64,000 nt of DNA from Streptomyces parvulus (GCF_014648855.1 NZ_BMRX01000008.1:268071-332070); one strand, 5' to 3'; shown: positions 23,092 through 32,153, numbered from the stretch's first letter. A program made the numbers and translations. The notes: generated by a model not told the origin, from the letters alone.

Positions 23092-26070
23092 ATGGAAGGT
23101 GGACCGCGGGTTCCGGAGCAGCGGCGTCCCGGGGCCCCGGGAGAACCGGACGGGTCGGCCGCGCTCCGCTTCGGCGTGCTCGGACCGGTGCGCGCCTGGC
23201 GCGGGGAGGAGGCGCTGGCCACGGGCTCGCCGCAGCAGCGCGCACTGCTGGCCGCGCTGCTGCTGCGCGAGGGGCGTACGGCGACCGCGGCCGAGCTGAT
23301 CGACGCGCTGTGGGGGGAGGAGCCGCCGTCGCAGGCGCTGGCGGCGCTGCGCACGTACGCGTCCCGGCTGCGGAAGATCCTGGACCCCGGCGTGCTGGTG
23401 AGCGAGTCCGGCGGGTACGCCGTGCGCGGACTCGGCGAGGGGGCGCTGGACCTCGCGGTGGCCCAGGACCTGGCCACCGAGGCCGAGAAGGCGCGCACCG
23501 CCGGCGACCTGTGCCACGCCCGTGAGGTGCTGCGCGGCGCGCTGGCGCGATGGGACGGCGAGGTGCTGGCGGGCGTCCCCGGCCCCTACGCGGAGGCGCA
23601 GCGCGTCCGCCTCGAGGAGTGGCGGCTGCAACTCCTCGAAACCTGCCTGGACATGGACCTGGAGCAGGGCTGCCACGCGGAGGCGGTCTCGGAGCTGACG
23701 GCGCTCACCGCGGCCCACCCGCTGCGCGAACGGCTGCGCGAGCTGCTGATGCTGGCCCTGTACCGCAGCGGCCGCCAGGCGGAGGCCCTCGCCGTCTACG
23801 CGGACACGCGCCGCCTGCTCGCCGACGAACTCGGCGTCGACCCCCGGCCCGGCCTCCAGGACCTCCAGCAGCGCATCCTGCGGGCCGACCCGGGCCTCGC
23901 CGAGACGTCGGCACCGGCACCGGAGTCGGCGCCGTCCCCGGTCCGCCCGGCCCAACTGCCCGCCACCGTGCCCGACTTCACGGGCCGCGCGTCCTTCGTG
24001 CGGGAGCTGAGCGACGTCCTGTCCTCGGCGTCCGGCGCCGGAGAGGCGAACGGCGGCCGCGTCATGGCCGTCTCCGCGCTGGCCGGCATCGGCGGCGTCG
24101 GCAAGACCACCCTCGCCGTGCACGTCGCCCACCAGGCGCGGGCCGCCTTCCCGGACGGGCAGCTCTACGTCGACCTCCAGGGCGCGGGCGCGCGGGCGGC
24201 GGAGCCGGAGACGGTGCTGGGCGCGTTCCTGCGCGCCCTCGGCACGGCCGACTCGGCCATCCCCGACTCCCTGGAGGAGCGCGCCGCCCTCTACCGCTCC
24301 GTCCTGGACGGCCGCCGCGTCCTCGTCCTGCTCGACAACGCCCGTGACGCCGCGCAGGTACGGCCGCTGCTGCCGGGCACCGAGGGCTGCGCCGCGCTGG
24401 TGACCGCGCGGGTGCGGATGGTGGACCTCGCCGGGGCGCACCTGGTCGACCTGGACGTGATGTCCCCGGAGGAGGCGCTGGCCCTCTTCACGAAGATCGT
24501 CGGCGAGGAGCGGGTGGCCTCCGAGCGGGAGGCGGCCCTGGACGTGGTCGGCGCGTGCGGCTTCCTGCCGCTGGCGATCCGCATCGCCGCCTCCCGGCTC
24601 GCGGCCCGCCGCACCTGGACCGTCTCGGTCCTCGCCGCGAAGCTGGCGGACGAGCGGCGCCGCCTCGACGAACTCCAGGCCGGTGACCTGGCGGTCAAGG
24701 CCACCTTCGAGCTGGGCTACGGCCAGCTGGAGCGCGCCCAGGCCCGCGCCTTCCGCCTCCTCGGCCTGGCCGACGGCCCGGACATCTCCCTCGCGGCCGC
24801 GGCGGCGGTTCTGGACCTGCCCGTGGACGACACCGAGGACCTGCTGGAGTCCCTGGTCGACACGTCCCTCCTGGAGTCGGCGGCCCCCGGCCGCTACCGC
24901 TTCCACGACCTGGTCCGCCTCTACGCGCGTGCCTGCGCGGAACGGGACGAGCACCCGCCGAGCGAGCGGGGGGCGGCGCTGTCGCGGCTGCTGGACTTCT
25001 ACCTGGCCACGGCGGCGGGGGTGTACGCGATCGAGCGGCCCGGGGACCGGCTGGTCGACCACCTGGAGGCGACCCGGTATCCCGGACTCCGCTTCACCGC
25101 CGGCCCGGCGGCCCTGGACTGGCTCTACACCGAGTCCTCGGCCCTGCTGGCCTGCGTCCGCCAGGCCGCCGGGACGGAGCGGCTGCGCCGGGCCGTCGAT
25201 CTGCTGTGGGCGGCGCGGGACCTGGCGGAGTCGGGCGCCAACTCCCGCCAGTACGAGACGACGGCGATGGCCGTGCGCGAGGCGACGCGGGCCGCGGGCG
25301 ACACCCGCGCGGAGGGCAGGGCGCGCATCGCCCTCACCGGGTTCCTGCTGGTGTCCGGGCGCATCCGGCAGGCCTCCGAGGAGGCGCGTCTCGCCATGGA
25401 ACGGGCGACCGCCGCGGCCGACCCCACCGCCGCCAGCTGGGCCGCGCAGGACCGCGGCCTGATCGCGCTGCACCAACACCGGTACTCCGACGGCAAGATG
25501 TTCTTCGACCGCGCCATCGAGGGGTTCCGGGAGGCCCGCAACGGGCTGTGCGAGGCGACCGCCCTGTGCAATCTCTCGCGTGCCTACATGGGGATGGGCA
25601 ACACCTCCAAGGCCATCGAGTTCGCGCAGAACGGCCTGGCCGTGCACGTCCGGGTCGGCAGCACGATGCGCCTCGCCAACGGCCACTACGCGCTGGGCGT
25701 GGCCTTCGCGACGGCCGGCCGGCACATCGACGCCCTCGCGCAGTTCTCGCAGGCCCTGACCATCTTCGTGGACCACCGGCAGCGGCTGTGGGCGGGCACC
25801 ACCCACTTCAGGATCGCCGAGACCCACCTGAAGGCCCACCGCCCGGGACCGGCCGCGCAACACGCCGAACAGGCCCTGGCCCTCGGCTGCATCGGCGGCG
25901 ACCAGATGCGCGGCAACGTGCTGAAACTCCTCGGGCACGCTCTGAGCGCCCTCGGCGAGGTGGACCGGGGAAGGGCCTGCTGGCACGAGGCCCTCAACCT
26001 CTACGAGGCCAACGGCTCCCCGGAGGCGGACACCGTGCGGACGCTGCTGGAGCCGGCGACCGCGGCGTGA
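23092..26070 (+). CDS. afsR: AfsR, SARP-family global activator of secondary metabolism
   Basis: A 992-residue regulator. The N-terminal OmpR-like winged helix (about 22-105) and BTAD domain (about 110-255) form the SARP module. It is followed by an NB-ARC ATPase domain with Walker A GIGGVGKTTLAVHVA near 332 and RVLVLLDNARDA. C-terminal TPR repeats (about 690-985) complete it. In S. coelicolor AfsR is phosphorylated by AfsK and related kinases on Ser/Thr, gains DNA-binding affinity and activates afsS. The same three genes sit within 7 kb here, in the same arrangement. The ATG at 23092 has aggggga 6 nt upstream. Confidence 0.95.
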   Translation: MEGGPRVPEQRRPGAPGEPDGSAALRFGVLGPVRAWRGEEALATGSPQQRALLAALLLREGRTATAAELIDALWGEEPPSQALAALRTYASRLRKILDPGVLVSESGGYAVRGLGEGALDLAVAQDLATEAEKARTAGDLCHAREVLRGALARWDGEVLAGVPGPYAEAQRVRLEEWRLQLLETCLDMDLEQGCHAEAVSELTALTAAHPLRERLRELLMLALYRSGRQAEALAVYADTRRLLADELGVDPRPGLQDLQQRILRADPGLAETSAPAPESAPSPVRPAQLPATVPDFTGRASFVRELSDVLSSASGAGEANGGRVMAVSALAGIGGVGKTTLAVHVAHQARAAFPDGQLYVDLQGAGARAAEPETVLGAFLRALGTADSAIPDSLEERAALYRSVLDGRRVLVLLDNARDAAQVRPLLPGTEGCAALVTARVRMVDLAGAHLVDLDVMSPEEALALFTKIVGEERVASEREAALDVVGACGFLPLAIRIAASRLAARRTWTVSVLAAKLADERRRLDELQAGDLAVKATFELGYGQLERAQARAFRLLGLADGPDISLAAAAAVLDLPVDDTEDLLESLVDTSLLESAAPGRYRFHDLVRLYARACAERDEHPPSERGAALSRLLDFYLATAAGVYAIERPGDRLVDHLEATRYPGLRFTAGPAALDWLYTESSALLACVRQAAGTERLRRAVDLLWAARDLAESGANSRQYETTAMAVREATRAAGDTRAEGRARIALTGFLLVSGRIRQASEEARLAMERATAAADPTAASWAAQDRGLIALHQHRYSDGKMFFDRAIEGFREARNGLCEATALCNLSRAYMGMGNTSKAIEFAQNGLAVHVRVGSTMRLANGHYALGVAFATAGRHIDALAQFSQALTIFVDHRQRLWAGTTHFRIAETHLKAHRPGPAAQHAEQALALGCIGGDQMRGNVLKLLGHALSALGEVDRGRACWHEALNLYEANGSPEADTVRTLLEPATAA

Positions 26071-26092
26071 GGGGCGGGCCCGGAGGCGGGCC

Positions 26093-26188
26093 GTTCAGCA
26101 TTCGTTTATCGCCGTCCGTCACGCTCGTTCCTGTCACGCCGTCGCGTCGGGGGGCAGACGGGTGACCGGTGAGCCGACGGGTTAGTGT
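26093..26188 (+). promoter_or_regulatory. afsS promoter region with AfsR/PhoP-type 11-nt repeats
   Basis: Downstream of afsR, GTTCAGCATTC (26093-26103) and GTTTATCGCCG (26104-26114) form tandem 11-nt units, followed by tccgtcacgct. In S. coelicolor AfsR and the phosphate regulator PhoP compete for overlapping direct-repeat sites upstream of afsS; the unit GTTCANN fits that type. A possible -10 (tagtgt) is at 26183-26188. The transcription start cannot be fixed from sequence. Confidence 0.6.
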
Positions 26189-26200
26189 GCGGCTCCGAAC

Positions 26201-26244
26201 GCCCGTCCGGTGGCCCTCGGGGGAGCTACCGGACGGGCTTTTCT
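26201..26244 (+). terminator. Intrinsic-terminator-like hairpin in the afsS leader
   Basis: A perfect 11-bp stem gcccgtccggt/accggacgggc (26201-26211 with 26228-26238) with a 16-nt loop is followed at once by ttttct. It ends about 30 nt before the afsS ATG. It has the full intrinsic-terminator form, unusual in this GC-rich DNA. It would stop transcripts reading through from afsR, and also any afsS transcript starting upstream of it. Confidence 0.75.
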
Positions 26245-26273
26245 CACCGTTCGACTCGCAGAGGAGCAAGCGC

Positions 26274-26459
26274 ATGAGCGACAAGAAGGACGAGGCGGCC
26301 GCCACTCCGCAGGACAACAACATGCCCGCGCCGCCGGCCAAGGACGGCACCGTCACCACGCAGGACAACAACATGCCCGCGCCGCCGGCCGAGGACGCGA
26401 TCAAGACGATGGACAACAACATGCCCACCCCGCCCGCCCTCAAGCGGGACGGCCAGTAG
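26274..26459 (+). CDS. afsS: AfsS (AfsR2), small activator with three DNNMP repeats
   Basis: A 61-residue protein starting MSDKKDEAAAT with three tandem units built on TxxDNNMPxPPA: TPQDNNMPAPPA, TTQDNNMPAPPA and KTMDNNMPTPPA. AfsS of S. coelicolor (63 aa) has the same three-repeat design with DNHMP. It is transcribed under AfsR control and raises transcription of antibiotic pathway activators; its biochemical action is unknown. The ATG has gaggag 7 nt upstream. It sits directly after afsR, and a strong terminator follows. The His-to-Asn change in every repeat is the main difference from the S. coelicolor protein as I recall it. Confidence 0.93.
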   Translation: MSDKKDEAAATPQDNNMPAPPAKDGTVTTQDNNMPAPPAEDAIKTMDNNMPTPPALKRDGQ

Positions 26460-26479
26460 ACCCTCCTCGCACGGGGATC

Positions 26480-26513
26480 GACCGCGGCGGCGCGGAGGGG
26501 AGCCGCCGCGGTC
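26480..26513 (+). terminator. afsS terminator
   Basis: A perfect 12-bp inverted repeat (26480-26491 with 26502-26513) with a 10-nt loop starts 20 nt after the afsS stop. It isolates afsS as a monocistronic unit. Confidence 0.8.
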
Positions 26514-26569
26514 GTGGTCGTCGTAAATGCTTCGACAGCGCGGGCCGGGACCCGGCAGAGTGGCCGCCC

Positions 26570-27310
26570 GTGACGAGCAGTGAGCTGTGGAGCCGCGCGA
26601 CCGCCGACCGCTACGACACCGAGGAGGCCGAGAACTCCTCGGCCGACGCCCTCGGACCGGCCCTCGACTTCCTCGCCGGACTCGCCGGTGACGGGCGGGC
26701 CCTGGAGTTCGCCATCGGGACCGGGCGCGTGGGCGTACCGCTCGGGGAACGCGGCGTGCCGGTCGCGGGCATCGAACTCTCCGAGCACATGGCCGCCGTG
26801 CTGCGGCGCAAGGCCGACGAGGACACCCTGCCGGTGACCATCGGGGACATGGCGACGACCGTGGTCCCGGGCGAGTTCAGCCTGGTCTACCTCGTCTACA
26901 ACACCATCTCCAACCTGCTCACCCAGGACGAGCAGGTCGAGTGCTTCCGCAACGCCGCACGCCATCTGCGCCCCGGGGGCCGGTTCGTCATCGAGCTGGA
27001 GGTGCCCCCGCTGCGGCGCCTGCCGCCCGGTCAGGTCGCGGTGCCGTTCGACGTCTCCGACCGGCACCTCGGTTTCGACACCTTCGACCTGGTCGGGCAG
27101 ATGCTCGTCTCGAACCACTTCACCCGCGACGAGAACACCGGCCGGTACCGCCGCGACAACTCCCGGCACCGGTACGCCTGGCCGGCCGAGCTGGACCTGA
27201 TGGCCCGGATCGCGGGGCTCGAATTGGAGCGCCGGGTCGCGGACTGGGACGGGTCGCCGTTCGTCCAGGACTCCCAGAAGCACATCTCCGTCTGGCGCAA
27301 GCCCGCCTGA
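26570..27310 (+). CDS. Class I SAM-dependent methyltransferase
   Basis: A 246-residue Rossmann-fold methyltransferase. Motif I is ALEFAIGTGRVGVPL with an acidic residue at the end of strand 2 (GIELSEHM). A YLVYNTISNLLTQDEQV segment and the RHLRPGGRFVIEL post-motif are also clear. The GTG at 26570 is chosen because the upstream open frame overlaps afsS and its terminator. It lies between afsS and the convergent afsK with a 12-bp gap at the 3' ends. Substrate unknown; a small molecule is more likely than a protein. Confidence 0.85.
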   Translation: MTSSELWSRATADRYDTEEAENSSADALGPALDFLAGLAGDGRALEFAIGTGRVGVPLGERGVPVAGIELSEHMAAVLRRKADEDTLPVTIGDMATTVVPGEFSLVYLVYNTISNLLTQDEQVECFRNAARHLRPGGRFVIELEVPPLRRLPPGQVAVPFDVSDRHLGFDTFDLVGQMLVSNHFTRDENTGRYRRDNSRHRYAWPAELDLMARIAGLELERRVADWDGSPFVQDSQKHISVWRKPA

Positions 27311-27322
27311 GCGCGCCCCGGA

Positions 27323-29716
27323 TCAGGTGGTCCGGGCCGTCCCCGTCCCCTTCTCCGCGTCCAGGGCGTACACGCAGCGGTCCTTGCTGCACGCGTAGAC
27401 GATGCCGTCCCGCACGACCGGGGAGCCGGTGATCTCGCCGCCGGTCGCCAGCTTCCAGCGCAGGCGGCCGTCGTCGGCCTTCAGGGTGTACAGCAGGTGG
27501 TCCGTGGAGCCGAAGTGGATGCGGCCCTCGGCCACCGCGGGGGCGCCCACGATGTCGCCGCCCGCCTGGAAGCGCCACTTGGGGGTGCCGGTGACCGCGT
27601 CCAGGGTGTAGAGGCCCTTGCCGCTGCCCACGTGGACGTGGCCCGCGGCGACCAGCACCGGGTCGGTCGAGGAGCGGGCCTCGGTCGCGATGCGCCAGCG
27701 GTCGCGGCCGTCGGTGGCGTCGAGGGCGTACACCGTGCCGAGGTAGTCGGCGAGGTAGACGCCGCCGCCGGTCACCGCGGGGCCGGGGACGAAGGCGGGC
27801 GGGGCGAGGAAGACCGCGGGCGCCTCGAAGTGCCAGCGGACGTGGCCGGAGGCGACCTCCAGGGCGAGGACCCGGGTGCCGGCCGCGACGTAGACGTAGC
27901 CGTCGGGTGCCTGGGTGACGCGGACCGGGACACCGCCGCAGGAGGCCGCGTCGCCGATCGGGTACGACCATCTCTCGTCGCCGGTGCGGGCGTCCAGGGC
28001 GCGCAGCCGGGCGTCCTGCCAGACGTAGACCGTGCCGTCGTGGAGGGCGGCGGCGGCCTCCGGGGACTCGAAGTCGGTCTGGGCGCCGGTGACCTCCCAC
28101 AGCTTCTGGCCGCCGGAGGCCTCCCACGCCTGGACGCCGCCGCCGCGGGTGGCGGTGACGACCGTGCCGCGCTCGGCCTGGAGGGAGTAGACCCAGGCGT
28201 CGGTCTGGACGCGCCAGAGGTCGCCGCCCTCGCGGGCGTCGAGGGCGTACAGGGTGGGGCCGTCGGAGGCGTGGATACGGCCGTCCGCGACCGCCATGGA
28301 CCAGGCGACGTCCCGGGTCTTGAAGCGGCGGCGGCCGGTCGCCACGTCCAGGGCGTGCACCTCGAAGGAGGTGACGTGGACGAGGTCCCCGGCGACCCGG
28401 GGCGTGCCCCAGACGTCGTTGGACATGCGGAAGCGCCAGGGACGCCAGCCGGCCGGCGAGGCCTCGGGGGGCGCGGTGGGCGCGGGCGGGGCGGACGGCA
28501 GCGCGGGGTCGGCGCCGTTCACGCCGGGGCGCACCCGGGACCAGGACGCGGTGAGGGCGGACTCCGGCGGGGGCGCCGCGACGGCGGCGGCGCGCATGTC
28601 GGCGACGCGCGGGCCGGGGCCGATGGGCACCGCCGCGCCGGCCAGCCGGACCGGCCCGGCGTCGGGCGCGCCGACGGGCGCGGGGACGGCGGGCACGTGC
28701 GCGGGCGGCGCGGGGACGACGGGGTCGTGCGCGGGCGGCGGGGGCAGCTGCGGGGCCGGTACGGCGGGCCGGGCGCCGGACGGACCGCGTCCGCCGGACT
28801 GGGCGGGCCTGGCGCCGGGTCGGCCGCCGCGGCGGCTCTCGATCAGGCCCACCGCGCGCTCCGGCAGCCACGCCGACGCCGTACCGCTGTCGTCGGAACC
28901 GGAGCCGAAGAGGTGCGGGGCGAGCTGGGCCTGGAGGTCGGCGGGGTTGGGGCGGCCGGTGGCCTCCATCTGCATGCAGGACTCGATCAGCGGACGCAGC
29001 TCGTCCGGGAGTCCTTCCAGGTCGGGGCCCTCGCGCAGCAGCATGAAGACCGTCTCGACCGGGTTGGCCCCGTGGAAGGGCGGGTGGCCGGTGGCGGCGA
29101 AGACCAGCATCGAACCCAGCGAGAACACGTCGCTGGCCCCGGTGACGCTGCGGGAGTCCTTGGCCTGCTCGGGGGACATGTAGGCGGGGGTGCCGACCGC
29201 GACGTTGGTCATGGTCAGACGGGTGTTCGAGACACCGGACGCGATGCCGAAGTCGATCACGCGGGGGCCGTCCTCGACGACGAGGACGTTGGAGGGCTTC
29301 AGGTCGCGGTGGACCAGGCCCGCGCCGTGGATCGACTGGAGCGCCTCCGCGACGCCCGCCGCCAGCCAGCGCACCGCCTGGGCCGGGAGCGGCCCGCACT
29401 CGTTCACTATCTCCTCGAGGGAGGGCGCGGGGACGTACGCCGTCGCCAGCCACGGCACCGCCGCGCGCGGGTCCGCGTCGACCACGGCCGCCGTGTAGAA
29501 GCCGGAGACCGCGCGGGCCGCCTCGACCTCGCGCGTGAAGCGGACCCGGAAGAGCTGGTCCTCCGCCAGTTCCGTGCGCACCGTCTTGATCGCCACGCGC
29601 CGCCCGGACGCCGAGCGCGCGAGGAAGACCAGCCCCATGCCGCCGGCCCCCAGCCGGCCCAGCACCTCGAACGGCCCGATCCGCCGCGGATCGTGCTGCA
29701 TCAGCTGATCCACCAC
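27323..29716 (-). CDS. afsK: AfsK, Ser/Thr protein kinase with PQQ/beta-propeller domain
   Basis: A 797-residue eukaryotic-type kinase. The kinase domain (about 14-275) has GAGGMG, VAIK (K44), HRDLKPSN (D138) and DFG (155-157), with Thr168 in the activation loop, the autophosphorylation site known in S. coelicolor AfsK. A Pro/Ala-rich linker (about 275-420) leads to a C-terminal propeller of PQQ-like repeats (RWSYPIGDA, DRWRIATEA, KWRFQAGGD, LRWKLATGG). No membrane span is seen. AfsK phosphorylates AfsR and, in hyphal tips, DivIVA. The GTG at 29716 (MVDQLMQHD) with ggaggtg upstream is preferred to the longer open frame. Confidence 0.95.
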   Translation of the reverse strand: MVDQLMQHDPRRIGPFEVLGRLGAGGMGLVFLARSASGRRVAIKTVRTELAEDQLFRVRFTREVEAARAVSGFYTAAVVDADPRAAVPWLATAYVPAPSLEEIVNECGPLPAQAVRWLAAGVAEALQSIHGAGLVHRDLKPSNVLVVEDGPRVIDFGIASGVSNTRLTMTNVAVGTPAYMSPEQAKDSRSVTGASDVFSLGSMLVFAATGHPPFHGANPVETVFMLLREGPDLEGLPDELRPLIESCMQMEATGRPNPADLQAQLAPHLFGSGSDDSGTASAWLPERAVGLIESRRGGRPGARPAQSGGRGPSGARPAVPAPQLPPPPAHDPVVPAPPAHVPAVPAPVGAPDAGPVRLAGAAVPIGPGPRVADMRAAAVAAPPPESALTASWSRVRPGVNGADPALPSAPPAPTAPPEASPAGWRPWRFRMSNDVWGTPRVAGDLVHVTSFEVHALDVATGRRRFKTRDVAWSMAVADGRIHASDGPTLYALDAREGGDLWRVQTDAWVYSLQAERGTVVTATRGGGVQAWEASGGQKLWEVTGAQTDFESPEAAAALHDGTVYVWQDARLRALDARTGDERWSYPIGDAASCGGVPVRVTQAPDGYVYVAAGTRVLALEVASGHVRWHFEAPAVFLAPPAFVPGPAVTGGGVYLADYLGTVYALDATDGRDRWRIATEARSSTDPVLVAAGHVHVGSGKGLYTLDAVTGTPKWRFQAGGDIVGAPAVAEGRIHFGSTDHLLYTLKADDGRLRWKLATGGEITGSPVVRDGIVYACSKDRCVYALDAEKGTGTARTT

Positions 29717-29908
29717 TTGCCTGCCACCTCCCCGTACGGGCCGCGCCACCCACTTATGTACGCGACCGAAGTGCAGCGTCTCACCACCGCACCCGTGTGG
29801 CGCCACGCACCCCGATTCTTCCTGTCCGAGGCGCTGGTGGCGAACCTGGGGACAATCGGGGTGTCTCGCCGCATCCCGGGCGCCCGAGGACCGGGGCCCG
29901 CCCCCGCT

Positions 29909-30655
29909 TCAGCGCTGGAGCAGCGCGAACGACGCTCCCTGGCCGTCCGAGACCACCGCGGAGCGCCCGTAGGACGTCTCGAAGGGCGGGACCCGCACCC
30001 GGCCGCCGAGCCGCGCCACCGCCCCGAGGGCGGCCTCGACGTCCCGGACCAGGAAGTGGACGAGGAAGTGCGGCGGCATCTCGGCGGCGAAGACGTCGGA
30101 GAGCGGGGCCCGCCCGAAGTCGGGCTCGGCGTCCGGGCCGAAGAGGAAGTCGGGGAAGAGGTCGCCGTAGAAGGCGTTCGCCGCGTCGGTGTCGCGGGTG
30201 TACAGCTCGGCCCAGGCGAAGGTGCCGGGCTCGTGCCGGCGCCCGAAACCGGGGTGCCCGGCGGGCTGCCAGAGGGCGAAGACGGCGCCCTCCGGGTCGG
30301 CGGCGAGGGCGCCGGTGCCCAGGTCGCCGACGAGGTGGGGCGGGGTGACGATCTGGCCGCCGCCGGCGCGGATCCGCCCGGCGAGGGCGCGGGCGTCGGG
30401 GGTGTGGAAGTACACCGTCCACACGGTGGGCATCCGGCCGTCCGTCTTGCGGACCAGGCCGGCGACCGGCTCGCCGTCCAGCGAGGCCCGTACGGACTCC
30501 TCCGTCTCCTCGAAGGTCCAGCCGAACAGCTCGCCGTAGAAGCGCCTGCCCGCCTCGACGTCGGAGAGCTGCGCCTCGACCCAGCAGGGGGTGCCCTCCG
30601 CGCGGCCGGACGGCGGGGCCGCCGGCGTCTTCTCTGATTCCCCGTTTTCAGCCAT
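29909..30655 (-). CDS. Two-domain VOC protein
   Basis: A 248-residue protein with two glyoxalase-like halves. The first begins GTPCWVEAQLSDVEAGRRFY with GELFGWTFEE; the second begins GTFAWAELYTRDTDAANAFY with GDLFPDFLF. Each ends with an F..LWQP or FALLQR strand. Streptomyces proteins of this layout are commonly annotated hydroxylase or glyoxalase, without known reaction. It lies upstream of afsK on the same strand, 192 bp apart, and divergent from the TetR gene. Confidence 0.85.
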   Translation of the reverse strand: MAENGESEKTPAAPPSGRAEGTPCWVEAQLSDVEAGRRFYGELFGWTFEETEESVRASLDGEPVAGLVRKTDGRMPTVWTVYFHTPDARALAGRIRAGGGQIVTPPHLVGDLGTGALAADPEGAVFALWQPAGHPGFGRRHEPGTFAWAELYTRDTDAANAFYGDLFPDFLFGPDAEPDFGRAPLSDVFAAEMPPHFLVHFLVRDVEAALGAVARLGGRVRVPPFETSYGRSAVVSDGQGASFALLQR

Positions 30656-30777
30656 GCGGTCAACGTAGCCGCGTCGCCCGTGCCGCGCAGACGGGGCGCA
30701 CCGGCCTCCTCAGGTGCGCGCACCCCATTTGCAGTCGGCCGAATCGCGCGCGGAACGCCCGTCGGTAAGCTGACGGC

Positions 30778-31425
30778 ATGACAGGACAAGTGCGTACCGT
30801 CGACGGCCGCGTGGCCGGTAGACGTGGGCAGGCGACCCGGCAGAAACTGCTCGACTGCCTCAGCGAAATGCTCAGCTCCTCCCCCTATCGCGATGTCAAA
30901 GTCATCGATGTCGCCCGCAAGGCCGGCACCTCGCCCGCGACCTTCTACCAGTACTTCCCGGACGTCGAGGGCGCCGTTCTGGAGATCGCCGAGACGATGG
31001 CCGCCGAGAGCGCGTCCCTGGCCGGGCTGACGGCGGGCCGTTCGTGGACCGGCAAGGCCGGCTGGCAGACGGCACAGGAACTCGTCGACGGATTCATGGA
31101 GTTCTGGCGCAGGAACGACGCGATTCTCCGTGTGGTCGAACTCGGCGCGGCCGAGGGGGATAAACGTTTCTCCAAGATCCGGATGAAGATCCTCAACTCG
31201 GTGAACTCCTCCCTCGCGGACTCCGTCGCCGACCTCCAGGCCAAGGGCCGGGTCGACAAGGACGTGAACCCCGCGGCGATCGCCGGGTCCCTGGTCGTGA
31301 TGCTCGCGGGCGCCGCCTCACAGCAGAAGGGCTTCTCCTCCTGGGGCGTCAAGCAGGCGGAACTCAAGCCGAACCTGGCGCTGTTGATGTACCTGGGCGT
31401 CACCGGCAGGAAGCCCACCAAGTAG
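30778..31425 (+). CDS. TetR-family transcriptional regulator
   Basis: A 215-residue regulator. The N-terminal HTH (about 15-62) reads RRGQATRQKLLDCLSEML, VKVIDVARKAGTSPATFYQYFPD, which is close to the TetR consensus. The C-terminal ligand-binding domain is all helical and ends VTGRKPTK. The corresponding S. coelicolor gene near afsK (SCO4421 by position) is also TetR type. Divergent from the VOC gene, so the 122-bp spacer is the likely operator region. The ligand is unknown. Confidence 0.9.
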   Translation: MTGQVRTVDGRVAGRRGQATRQKLLDCLSEMLSSSPYRDVKVIDVARKAGTSPATFYQYFPDVEGAVLEIAETMAAESASLAGLTAGRSWTGKAGWQTAQELVDGFMEFWRRNDAILRVVELGAAEGDKRFSKIRMKILNSVNSSLADSVADLQAKGRVDKDVNPAAIAGSLVVMLAGAASQQKGFSSWGVKQAELKPNLALLMYLGVTGRKPTK

Positions 31426-31727
31426 CCCGCCGGGCCCCGCGCCAAGCCCCACCGCGGCCGCAGCACCCGCAGCACCCGCACTAGCCGCAATACCCGCAGT
31501 ACGCCACCGATCGCGCTTGTCAGCGGCGCCGCGCCTCCGGCACCGTCTCGCCGGCCCCGCCCGCCGCCCCCCGCCCGGCCTCGGCGACCGCCGCGCCCCA
31601 GGGCGCCCCGACACGACGAGCGCCGCCTCGAAGTCCGGCCCCGCGACGGCCAGGATGGGGGAACAGCCCCGCACCCGGCCGGTGTTGTGCTCAGCACCGA
31701 CGCCCGTAACCGCTGGAGGACACCGAG
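31426..31727. other. Intergenic region with short imperfect repeats
   Basis: About 300 bp between the TetR gene and an oxidase gene. 31460-31502 holds several imperfect 9-bp units related to cacccgcag. The rest is GC-rich with no clear promoter or hairpin. No convincing coding sequence on either strand. Confidence 0.5.
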
Positions 31728-32153
31728 ATGGCCCTGACCCGCGAAGAGCGTGAGACGTTCCTGGCCGAGCCGCACATCGCCGCGTTCGCGGTCGACGGGG
31801 AGCCGGGACGCGCGCCGCTGTCGGTGCCGATCTGGTACCAGTACGCGCCCGGCGGCGACGTGTGGATCATGACCGGGCTCGACAGCCGCAAGAACCGGCG
31901 GATCCGTGCCGCCGGCCGCTTCTCGCTGATGGTCGACCGGGTGGAGCCCACCATCCGGTACGTGTCCGTGGAGGGGCCGGTCCTCGACACGGTGCCCGCC
32001 ACCGAGAAGGACCTGCGCGAGCTGGCCGCCCGCTACCTCCCCGCCGAGAAGGTCGACGGGTACGTCGCCTTCGCCTCGGCGAACCACGGCGAGCAGGTCA
32101 TCGTGACGATGCGGCCCGAGCGCTGGGTCTCCTCCGACCTCGGCTCGGTGTGA
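31728..32153 (+). CDS. Pyridoxamine 5'-phosphate oxidase-fold protein (PPOX class)
   Basis: A 141-residue split beta-barrel protein (MALTREERETFLAEPHIAA, PIWYQYAPGGDVWIMTG, DSRKNRRIRAAGRFSLMVD) of the PPOX/FMN or F420-binding class. Single-domain members act as F420- or FMN-dependent reductases, or bind heme or biliverdin. The cofactor is not decided here, though an F420 gene set is present in the window. The stop overlaps the next start (GTGA), so the two flavoproteins are cotranslated. Confidence 0.85.
   Translation: MALTREERETFLAEPHIAAFAVDGEPGRAPLSVPIWYQYAPGGDVWIMTGLDSRKNRRIRAAGRFSLMVDRVEPTIRYVSVEGPVLDTVPATEKDLRELAARYLPAEKVDGYVAFASANHGEQVIVTMRPERWVSSDLGSV

Noticed and set aside
22324..25986. 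1220-codon frame antisense to afsR
   Set aside because: No domain, low complexity, antisense to a clear SARP-NB-ARC-TPR protein. High-GC shadow.
29717..29806. Upstream in-frame extension of afsK
   Set aside because: The GTG at 29716 has a ggaggtg SD and gives the N-terminus MVDQL known from AfsK; the extension has no SD and is basic and unstructured.
27497..30637. 1046-codon + strand frame antisense to afsK
   Set aside because: Shadow of the afsK gene; no SD, no domain.
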